Source of the DNA: Chloroflexi bacterium HGW-Chloroflexi-1
GTDB lineage: Bacteria; Chloroflexota; Anaerolineae; CG2-30-64-16
Assembly: GCA_002842085.1 (NCBI GenBank)
Contig: PHCA01000019.1
Location: forward strand, 1-39,661
Direction of reading: 5' to 3'
DNA: 39,661 bases
Made by a program: the position numbers and the translations under genes. Below, one piece after another: positions 26,425-34,277 of the stretch. The notes below the pieces were generated by a model. The model made no database searches and had not been told where the DNA came from. It saw only the letters and a list, made by a program, of their open reading frames with translations. Every line of letters starts with the position of its first letter. Within the stretch, counting starts at the first letter, position 1.

Positions 26425-27834
26425 ATGACAGGCACACGATCCGACACGCAAGCCTTGTGGCGCCGCCTCGACGCGCTGGCGCTGGTCACGCTGGTGCTGG
26501 CGCGCATCCGCATCGACACCCTGGCCGAGGCCGCGGTGCTACCCCTGCGCCAGAGTGACGTCGCCCGCCATCCCTGGCTGGGCCACTTGCTGCCGGCGCC
26601 GGCGATGACGCGGTTGGCGCAGCAGGGCCTGGTGGACCCCATCGGGCTGTTGTTGGTGGTGGCGGCGCTGGGGTGTCTCCTGGCCTATTTGCTGGCCGGT
26701 GAATTCGTCAGCGGTGAGCTGGCACGCCACCGGATCAAGATGGCGCTCCTGTGGACCATCGTGCTGCTAACCGTATTTGCGCCCGGCATGAAACTGGTCC
26801 TCTTGCGCCAGGACAGCGGGCCGGCCAGCTACGCTCACGACGGCGGGGTAATCCAGACCGAAGCGACCATCGACATGTTGTTTCAGGGGCGCAACCCCTA
26901 CGTCGAGAATTACCTGGATACGCCGATGGCAGAATGGGGCATCAGTGAGTTCCGCACAGCGCTCTACCATTACCCCTATCTGCCGTGGACATTCCTCTTC
27001 TCGGCGCCTTGCAAGCTGCTGGCCGAACGCACGCTCGGCTGGTACGATCAGCGGCTGGTCTACCTTTTGCTCTTCGCCCTGACCCTGTTGATGCTGCCGG
27101 CCTTGACTCGCACACGGCAGAGCGGCTTGCTGCTGGTGATGCTGATCGGGCTCAACCCGATCATGGGCTCGGACCTGATCTATGGGCAGAACGACAGCTT
27201 CGTGCTGGCCTGGATCGTGTTGAGCCTGTGGCTTTGGATGCGGGGACGCACACGCCAGGATGGGCGCAAATGGACCTGGGGCGCGGCCGCGGTGTTCGGG
27301 CTGGCGTGTGCGAGCAAGCCCACGGCCTGGTTCCTGGCGCCGTTCTACCTCTTGCTGGTGGCCGGGGGCGACCCAACCGACCTCTGGCGTCGGCCGGGGA
27401 TGTGGGTCAGGCGCGCGTGGTGCGCGAGTTGGCCGGCGCTGGTCGTCGCGGCGCTGGTCATCGGGCCGTACCTGCTCTGGAATCCGATCGCCCTGTTCGA
27501 CGACGTCTGGCGGTGGTCCAGCGGCACGTCCGACACCGCGTATCAGATATGGGGCTGGGGCGCTTCAAACCTGGTGATCGTGCTGGGGTGGGTGCAGGAC
27601 CGCTTCGCCTACTGGCCGTTCTGGCTGCCGGAGCTGCTCGTCGGCGCGCCTGTGCTGGCTGCGCTGCTATGGCGGCAGGTGCGAGAGAACAGCCTCACCC
27701 GCGCGCTGTGGGGATACGGGCTTTTCCTTTTCGCCTTCTTCTTCGTCTCCCGTTTTCTCAACGAGAACTACCTGGGCTACATCCTGGCCTTCCTGGCGCT
27801 GGGGACGTTAGCAGATGCGGAACACCGGATGTAA
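26425..27834 (+). CDS. Multi-TM glycosyltransferase-like (mannosyltransferase/DUF2029-type) membrane protein
   Basis: Many TM segments; QGRNPYVENYLDTP, YHYPYLPW, FGLACASKPTAWFLAPF. Confidence 0.7.
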   Translation: MTGTRSDTQALWRRLDALALVTLVLARIRIDTLAEAAVLPLRQSDVARHPWLGHLLPAPAMTRLAQQGLVDPIGLLLVVAALGCLLAYLLAGEFVSGELARHRIKMALLWTIVLLTVFAPGMKLVLLRQDSGPASYAHDGGVIQTEATIDMLFQGRNPYVENYLDTPMAEWGISEFRTALYHYPYLPWTFLFSAPCKLLAERTLGWYDQRLVYLLLFALTLLMLPALTRTRQSGLLLVMLIGLNPIMGSDLIYGQNDSFVLAWIVLSLWLWMRGRTRQDGRKWTWGAAAVFGLACASKPTAWFLAPFYLLLVAGGDPTDLWRRPGMWVRRAWCASWPALVVAALVIGPYLLWNPIALFDDVWRWSSGTSDTAYQIWGWGASNLVIVLGWVQDRFAYWPFWLPELLVGAPVLAALLWRQVRENSLTRALWGYGLFLFAFFFVSRFLNENYLGYILAFLALGTLADAEHRM

Positions 27835-27906
27835 CCGGACGGTCGTCCACCAGTCACACACCATCCGCCGACGACGTAGACCGCCGGCGGCTGGCGCATG
27901 CCGCTA

Positions 27907-28803
27907 CTACTCTGCCGATCCGGGGTTGTATTCGCTCAGCACCGCCCGCAAAGATGGGAGCGTCTCGCGCTGCGCTTCCGCATATTGCTGGAACAAGTAG
28001 TTGGAGCGCGCGGCCAACGTGGCGCCCCGGTCCCCCATACGGAGCGTCAAGACCTGGATCAGGCTATGCAAAATAGCCAACACAGACGTCAACGAAGGAA
28101 ACACCCCGATGGTCTGCACGGGGGCATGGATCACATATTCCGCCTGCGCCGCGGCCGGATTGGTGAGGGCGCCAACGATCGCCACGGTGTGGGCGCCTTC
28201 GGAACGGGCGATCTTCAGAGCAACGGCCACACCGGGCACCAGCCGGGTCGTCCCCAGGCCGATACACAGGTCACCCGGACCCAACGTCACCGACAACGCG
28301 ACGCGCGTAATCAGATCGCCCGGCAAAGCCCGAATCGGAAACCCTAACGCCAGCACGCGCGAGGTGAAGAGATCAGCCAGGTACACACCCGCACCCTCGC
28401 CGATAACATAGATCCGCGGCGCTTTCTCCAACAACTCCACCACCGGCTCGATGACGGCCACATCGGCATGCAACAACATGTACTCCAGGCTGTTGCGATC
28501 CTGTACCAGGCTGCGTTGGAACATCGCAAACGTGGTGTTGTCCTCCGGGCCGCCGGTCGCATACACGGCGCGCAAATCTCGCTTGACATCCGCCTGCACG
28601 TCAGCGATCAACTCCGGGTAGCCGGCATAGCCGAGCCGCTGGGCAAAACGCACCACCAGAGTTGTGTCCACCTCAGTCGCCCGGCCGATCCGGCCGGCTG
28701 TCATGAAAGCGGCCTCCTGGTAATGGTTCAACAGAAAGTCCGCCACGCGCCGATAGCCCGGTGACAGCCGCTCATACGTCTCACGAATGCGTTCTTTATA
28801 CAT
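27907..28803 (-). CDS. MurR/RpiR-family transcriptional regulator with SIS domain (paralog 1)
   Basis: HTH ERLSPGYRRVADFLLNHYQEAAFMTAGRIGRATEVDTTLVVRFAQRLGYAGYPEL; SIS-like C-terminus. Confidence 0.85.
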   Translation of the reverse strand: MYKERIRETYERLSPGYRRVADFLLNHYQEAAFMTAGRIGRATEVDTTLVVRFAQRLGYAGYPELIADVQADVKRDLRAVYATGGPEDNTTFAMFQRSLVQDRNSLEYMLLHADVAVIEPVVELLEKAPRIYVIGEGAGVYLADLFTSRVLALGFPIRALPGDLITRVALSVTLGPGDLCIGLGTTRLVPGVAVALKIARSEGAHTVAIVGALTNPAAAQAEYVIHAPVQTIGVFPSLTSVLAILHSLIQVLTLRMGDRGATLAARSNYLFQQYAEAQRETLPSLRAVLSEYNPGSAE

Positions 28804-28829
28804 ACCAGGATTGTCCTCAAAGAAAAAAG

Positions 28830-29159
28830 GTGTCTTCTCAATAGTTCGGGGCGTGCTCGCTGTGGCCGGTCTCCTGACCGTGCCACGGGTGGCACGGTCA
28901 GGAGACCGGCCACAGCGTCCCCAGATTGGAGACCGGCCACAGCATCCCCAGATTGGAGACCGGCCACAGCATCCCCAGATTGGAGACCGGCCACAGCGTC
29001 CCCAGATTGGAGACCGGCCACAGCATCCCCAGATTGGAGACCGGCCACAGCATCCGGGGCGTTCAACGTAGACCTGTCAGGTTTTTGTTGCGCATCGCAC
29101 AGGACGCCCAGATATGGCCAGAAACCTGACCGGTCTCCCCCGAGTTATTGAGATGATAC
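28830..29159. mobile_element. Repeat family A, 330-bp expanded copy A7 with perfect 8-bp flanking duplication
   Basis: GTGTCTTCTCAATAGTTCGGGG ... CCCCGAGTTATTGAGATGATAC flanked by GAAAAAAG on both sides (28822-28829, 29160-29167). Confidence 0.9.
28901..29055 (+). repeat. 27-bp tandem repeat, 5 full units plus a partial, inside A7
   Basis: GGAGACCGGCCACAGCRTCCCCAGATT repeated. Confidence 0.97.
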
Positions 29160-29309
29160 GAAAAAAGGCTGCGGTGAGGATCATGAGCGATTCCCACCGC
29201 AGCGCGCTACAACAGGTCCTCGAATACACAGAAAACCTGCTCCTGAGACGTCGCCTTGGGGCTAATGCTTTAAACGTCAGTCCCCTCAGCACACCAAACG
29301 TCAGGCGGC

Positions 29310-30134
29310 TCAGGCAAGTCCTTCTAATGCGTGATCGATCTCCGCGGCCCGCTTGGTAGCGGTCTCAGACTGCTCCACGGCCAGCGCCTGGGCTATCGCC
29401 GTGGTAAGTGCGTACAGCCCGGTCAGGCTGGGCAGCGTGCCTTCGACCTCACCCGGGGCATACAACAGATGCTCGGCAGCCCGCGCCGCCTTGCTGCTCA
29501 GGCTCGGGGTGCACGCCAGCGAGATCGCACCCTCGCTCCGCGCAAAACGCAACACTTCCGCGACCCCGGAAGCCCCTTCCACGGGCGTCATGCCGACGAC
29601 CACTTCCTTCCGAACCAGATGCGCCAACTCACGGGCCCGGTCATACACATCACCGCCTGCATAAACCACCGGCAGCTCAGCGGCCTTGAGCATGCCGGCG
29701 AAGGACTCGGCGATCGGCGCCGCATAGGATTCACCGGTCACGATGATACGGGGCGCCGCGCGCAGCATGTCCAGCACGTTCTCGATGGCCTCCAGGGTGT
29801 TGTGCGCCAACAATTTTTCCAGGTTGGCCCGGTCCTGTGCCACCAAACTCTGCACCTTGGCCTCGACCGTGTCTTCCTCGGCCGGCAAAGCATAGGTCTG
29901 GTTTAGCTCGAGCTTCACCTGCTCCTGGATGTCGTCGATCAGCTCGGGATAACCCGGGTAGCCAAGGCGTTGGGCAAAACGCACCACCGTGGTTGTGTCG
30001 ACATCGACTGTGTCAGCCAAAGCGGCGGCTGTCAAGAACGCAGCCGTCCGATAGTCGCTGAGGATGAAATCAGCGACTCGCCGATAACTGCGCGACAGAT
30101 GGTCGTAGTGCTTGCGGATTTGCTCTCGAAACAT
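29310..30134 (-). CDS. MurR/RpiR-family transcriptional regulator with SIS domain (paralog 2)
   Basis: HYDHLSRSYRRVADFILSDYRTAAFLTAAALADTVDVDTTTVVRFAQRLGYPGYPEL; SIS-like C-terminus. Confidence 0.85.
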   Translation of the reverse strand: MFREQIRKHYDHLSRSYRRVADFILSDYRTAAFLTAAALADTVDVDTTTVVRFAQRLGYPGYPELIDDIQEQVKLELNQTYALPAEEDTVEAKVQSLVAQDRANLEKLLAHNTLEAIENVLDMLRAAPRIIVTGESYAAPIAESFAGMLKAAELPVVYAGGDVYDRARELAHLVRKEVVVGMTPVEGASGVAEVLRFARSEGAISLACTPSLSSKAARAAEHLLYAPGEVEGTLPSLTGLYALTTAIAQALAVEQSETATKRAAEIDHALEGLA

Positions 30135-30194
30135 GTCTCACCTCAGTAGAATAGTTGTGCCAGTTCCCTCCTCGGGATCCTGGCGGTTGTGCGT

Positions 30195-30217
30195 CTCCGA
30201 ACGACAGTCGTTCGGAG
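30195..30217. promoter_or_regulatory. Perfect 23-bp palindrome upstream of rpiR-like paralog 2
   Basis: CTCCGAACGAC-A-GTCGTTCGGAG, 60 bp upstream of the start codon at 30134. Confidence 0.45.
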
Positions 30218-30604
30218 GGCGGAGCGCCTTCGCTGGCCTGATCGTGATACCGAACGCTCCAACCAAAGCCCTCCTCTGCAGCCAGACATCACCGCGTTTA
30301 CAAGCCTTTCTCCACGAACCGGTTGCCCGTCGAAGGGGCCGTGCGGCCGTCCGCGACCGGTTCGCCTGGGGGAATGATAGTCAGCCTGGCAGTTCATCTG
30401 ATGCGTTGCAGATGTTGGACTATTCTACAATATTATTTCTGCTTTGTCAACTTTTTTTTAGGGCAAATCGACAGATTCACTCTACTTCTACGGCCATACC
30501 TCGTCACGAACACACCGATATCCGAAAACAAGTACCGAAATGCGCACCCGCACCCCCTCAGGACCATCGCTTTGACAGAACCGCAGTCCTGAGCTATTCT
30601 ATAC

Positions 30605-30706
30605 TTGACAAGGTGACAGGGTGACAGGGTAAATTGGTAAATTGGTGACGGGGTGACGGGGTGACGGGGTGACGGGGTGACGGGGTGAAAAGGTGACAAG
30701 GTGAAA
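30605..30706. repeat. Octanucleotide tandem mosaic
   Basis: TTGACAAGGTGACAGGGTGACAGGGTAAATTGG...(GGTGACGG)n...GGTGACAAGGTGAAAAAAC. Confidence 0.9.
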
Positions 30707-30749
30707 AAACCTCACCTTATGACCGTGGCGAGTATAACTCTGGAACTGC

Positions 30750-30816
30750 CTTATCTTTTCAATAATCCAGGGTGGCTGTGGCCGGTCTCCTGACCGAGCC
30801 ACAGCGCGAGCTATCC
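30750..30816. mobile_element. Repeat family A, truncated copy A8
   Basis: TTATCTTTTCAATAATCCAGGGTGGCTGTGGCCGGTCTCCTGACCGAGCCACAGC. Confidence 0.65.
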
Positions 30817-30910
30817 TGACTGCCGACCAGATGAGGACAATTGTCAAGTTCCGGTCATTTGAAAATCCGGGGGAGCTCAGGCTTTGAGACGTCGGGGATT
30901 TGATGGAGCC

Positions 30911-31942
30911 ATGACAATACGTTTGCTAATCTGGTGGGCGCTGGCGCTTATCCTGATCACTGAACTGCTCGGCTGCGCCGCTCCAGTGAACAGGCCTTCA
31001 CCGGCCACCACTACACGCCCTCAGGCCACCGAGACAACGCGAAGCTCTCGGGACACAGCCACCGCACGCCCATCGTTCACGACGACGATCGAGGTCCTGC
31101 CGCCGACCGGGACGCCGACCCCGACCTCCGCCCTGCCGACCCCGACGACCACCCCCACTACGACCCGGACGGCCACGCCAACGGCTACGCCGACCAACAC
31201 ATCAACACCGAGCCCCACCCATACCCCCGGGCCGACACCGGATGGCACGGCGCGCACGGTGCGGGCACCGATCCTGATGTACCATTATGTCTCAGAGCCG
31301 CCGCAAGATGCCGACGACATCCGGCAAGACCTCTCAGTGCCCCCGGAACGCTTCGATGACCACCTCCGGTACTTATCAGACGCCGGTTATCACGTGATCA
31401 CCCTGGATGACCTGCTCTACGCCCTGACACAAGGCCGGGCATTGCCGGACAAACCCATCATCCTGACCTTCGACGATGGCTACGAGGACAACTACCTCAA
31501 CGCGTTTCCACTGCTGCAAAAGTATGGGATGGTGGGTGAGTTTTTCATCATGACCGACGTCGTCAACGCAAAAACCGCAGGCTATATGACCTGGGCGCAG
31601 ATCGAGGAGATGGCCCGAGTCGGACAACGGTTCGGTTCCCACAGTCGAGATCACCCGGACCTGTGGGGGAAATCGGTGGACTACCTGGTGTGGCAAGCGC
31701 TGGGCGGCATGGAGGCGATCCAGGAGCACCTCGGCTACCATCCACGCTGGATCTCGTACCCTTCTGGCAGCTACGACGCGCAAGTCATCGCGGTCTACAA
31801 ATCGGCCAACTACTGGGGCGGGTTGACCACCCATCAGGGCGCCACGCACACGCCAGGCGACATTTTCGAGCTCACACGCGTGCGCGTGCGCGGCAGCCAC
31901 ACGGCGCAGGATCTCGCCACGCTGCTGAAGCTGGACCGGTAG
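30911..31942 (+). CDS. Polysaccharide deacetylase-family lipoprotein
   Basis: Lipobox LITELLGCAA; Thr/Pro linker; PIILTFDDGYEDNYLNAFPLLQKYGMVGEFFI; GSHSRDHPDL. Confidence 0.92.
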   Translation: MTIRLLIWWALALILITELLGCAAPVNRPSPATTTRPQATETTRSSRDTATARPSFTTTIEVLPPTGTPTPTSALPTPTTTPTTTRTATPTATPTNTSTPSPTHTPGPTPDGTARTVRAPILMYHYVSEPPQDADDIRQDLSVPPERFDDHLRYLSDAGYHVITLDDLLYALTQGRALPDKPIILTFDDGYEDNYLNAFPLLQKYGMVGEFFIMTDVVNAKTAGYMTWAQIEEMARVGQRFGSHSRDHPDLWGKSVDYLVWQALGGMEAIQEHLGYHPRWISYPSGSYDAQVIAVYKSANYWGGLTTHQGATHTPGDIFELTRVRVRGSHTAQDLATLLKLDR

Positions 31943-31997
31943 CGCTGTGGCCGCCTAAATATTAGAAGAGGCGCGGCACACAACCATGTCAGGTATA

Positions 31998-32152
31998 GAT
32001 TGGTAGATTGGTAGATTGGTGACTGGGCCGGTCACGCGTTACCTCGTCACCCTGTCACCCTGTCTACTTGTCTACTTGTCTACTTGTCTACTTGCCTACT
32101 TGTCTACTTGTCACCCTGTCACCCTGTCACCCTGTCACCCTGTCACCTTCTC
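31998..32152. repeat. Octanucleotide tandem mosaic overlapping the methyltransferase 3' end
   Basis: TAGATTGG x3; (GTCACCCT)n(GTCTACTT)n(GTCACCCT)n. Confidence 0.9.
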
Positions 32153-32920
32153 CGCGATCGCGATCACCGACGTGCCCACCGGCAGGTTCACGCGGCGCAA
32201 CAACGCCACCTCCAGCTTGCCCACCAGCGTCAGCACGGCGTTGAGCACAGGCGGCGTGGGCTCCATCTCCACCTGGTAGGCGTCCTCGTCGAAATGTGGG
32301 GACGCCAGTTTCGGCTCGGCGCGGCCACGGCGCAACACGATCAGCGCGGCGGCCAGCGGGAACACGAAGAAGTTGTTGTAGGAGATGCGCAACACCCTGA
32401 ACCCGTGCTGCGCCAGCTTCGCCTGCAACCCCGCCGCGGTGTAGCGCCGCTGATGCATGTTGATAACGTCGTTCTGGCTCCAGAGAAACTTGAACGCCGG
32501 CGCCGTAACCAACAGCCTGCCCCCCGGTCTCCCGGTCACCGGGTCCGGGCCGCGCAAAACCCGCCGGCACTCCTCGAAGACTTGATCTTCGCCGGGCACA
32601 TGCTCCACCGTATCCAACAACGCGACCAGATCGAACTCTTCATCCCCGAAGGGCAGGTCATCGGCCGCGCCCTGATACGCCTCCAGCCCTCGTTCGCGAG
32701 CGATCGCCAGGGGCTTGGGGTTGTTGTCCACGCCGACCACCTGGCCGTAATGGCGCAAGTGATGGGTCATGTTGGCCGCGCCGCATCCCACGTCCAGGAC
32801 GCGGCGATCCTTGCCTGGCCCAACGTAGCGATCCAGATAGGCCAGGATGATCCGGGTCCGGGTGGCAAACCACCAGTGTTTATCTTCTTCCAACACAGTC
32901 AACATCGGGGTTGAAGTCAT
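32135..32920 (-). CDS. Class I SAM-dependent methyltransferase
   Basis: RVLDVGCGAANMTHHL, DEEFDLVALLDTVEHV; ATG at 32920 preceded by GGAG. Confidence 0.88.
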   Translation of the reverse strand: MTSTPMLTVLEEDKHWWFATRTRIILAYLDRYVGPGKDRRVLDVGCGAANMTHHLRHYGQVVGVDNNPKPLAIARERGLEAYQGAADDLPFGDEEFDLVALLDTVEHVPGEDQVFEECRRVLRGPDPVTGRPGGRLLVTAPAFKFLWSQNDVINMHQRRYTAAGLQAKLAQHGFRVLRISYNNFFVFPLAAALIVLRRGRAEPKLASPHFDEDAYQVEMEPTPPVLNAVLTLVGKLEVALLRRVNLPVGTSVIAIAEKVTG

Positions 32921-32960
32921 GTGAAACTCCGTGAGCGAATCTGCGAATGGGCGAATCAGC

Positions 32961-33068
32961 GAATGGCAAATAGCAAATGGCAAATAGCAAATGGCAGATG
33001 GCAGATGGCAGATGGCAGGGGGCAGATGGCAGGGGGCAGGGGACAGGGATCAGGGATCAGGGACCAAA
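32961..33068 (+). repeat. Heptanucleotide tandem mosaic
   Basis: GCAAATG GCAAATA GCAAATG GCAGATG ... GCAGGGG ... TCAGGGA. Confidence 0.9.
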
Positions 33069-33101
33069 GTCCCGCCGTCATCGTGTCACCGTGTCACCCT
33101 A

Positions 33102-34277
33102 TCACCTTGTCAGCAGTATCTTCGCCGCGGCCAAGACGCGTTCGGGCGAGATCGCGGCCATGCATTGATGCTGAGCCAGCACGTCCGCCGGCCAATCCAG
33201 CCGGTTGCACGGCGCGCAGACCCAGTCAGTGGCCAGGACGACGTGCCGGGTCGGGTCACCCCACGGCCCGAATTTCGCGTGCGCCACCGGGCCGTACAGG
33301 TGCACTGTAGGCGCGCCCATCGCCACCGCCAGGTGCAATGGGCCGCTATCCGAGCCCAAGACCAGGGCGCAACGGGCCAGCAGGGCGGCCAACTGGCCCA
33401 GGGTAGTCTCGCCAGCGCTGTCCCAGGCCGGCTGGCGCAGCGCCTTGCTGAGGGCCTGGGTCAACGGCCGTTCGCTCGCGCTCCCGGTAAGCAAGATCTG
33501 CGCGTCGAACGCCGCGGTCAAGCCATTGGCGACCGCGGCCCACGCGTCAACCGGCCACTGCTTGACCGGAGCGCCAGCGCCGGGATGGATCGCTATCAGC
33601 GGCCGGGCGGGCTCGACGCCGCGAGCTACGAGCCAATCCGCGGCCCACGCCCGCTCCTCGGGGGCCACGGCATAGCGCGTCGGCCCCATCCGCCGATCCG
33701 GGCCGGGGACCAACGCGGCCACCAGCGCGGCATTCTGCTCGACCTCATGTCGGTCGGCGCGATAGGGCGCCCCCTGCGTGAGAAACGGCCGGGTCTCAGG
33801 CCAGGCGTAGCCGACACGCCGGGGGATGCCGGCGGCGGCCACCAGCCAGGCGCCCCACCAATGATCGAAACGGAAAACCACGGCCGTATCGTACTCGCCC
33901 GCGCGCAGCGCCCGAGCCGTCTCGAAAAGCACGCGATACGGGGTCAGCAGGCCAGTTTTGGGCGTGCGCTCGAAGCCGGGGAAACGGCAGATTTCCACCG
34001 CGTCCAGGTCCGGATTGCCTCGGACCACATCACGGCCCCCCGGTCCCGCCAGCAGCGTGAGGCGAGCGCCGGGCAACGCCTCACGCAGGGCGTGCAATGC
34101 CGGTGTCAAAAACAACATGTCGCCCAGGTGATCCGGGCGGATGAGCAAGATGTTCCGCGGCGCAGTCACCAGGCCTGGCCTGGGATAGGACCTGCCGATC
34201 AAGCGCAGCAACGCCAAACGGATGCCTTCCCGGCGCGTGCGCGTTTGCGGACCTGGCGGCGAGGGGGCTTGCATCAC
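33102..34277 (-). CDS. Glycosyltransferase family 9 (heptosyltransferase-like)
   Basis: NILLIRPDHLGDMLFLTPALHALREALPGARLTLLAG; IHPGAGAPVKQWP; LVLGSDSGPLHLAVAMGAPTVHLYGP. Confidence 0.92.
   Translation of the reverse strand: MMQAPSPPGPQTRTRREGIRLALLRLIGRSYPRPGLVTAPRNILLIRPDHLGDMLFLTPALHALREALPGARLTLLAGPGGRDVVRGNPDLDAVEICRFPGFERTPKTGLLTPYRVLFETARALRAGEYDTAVVFRFDHWWGAWLVAAAGIPRRVGYAWPETRPFLTQGAPYRADRHEVEQNAALVAALVPGPDRRMGPTRYAVAPEERAWAADWLVARGVEPARPLIAIHPGAGAPVKQWPVDAWAAVANGLTAAFDAQILLTGSASERPLTQALSKALRQPAWDSAGETTLGQLAALLARCALVLGSDSGPLHLAVAMGAPTVHLYGPVAHAKFGPWGDPTRHVVLATDWVCAPCNRLDWPADVLAQHQCMAAISPERVLAAAKILLTR

Noticed and set aside
28901-29055. Possible CRISPR-like array
   Set aside because: Units are directly tandem with no unique spacers, and lie inside a palindromic element with 8-bp duplications
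28728-29071. ORFs with repetitive peptides (GLQSGDAVA, QIGDRPQHP)
   Set aside because: Produced by a 27-bp (multiple of 3) tandem repeat open in several frames; no start/RBS or domain support
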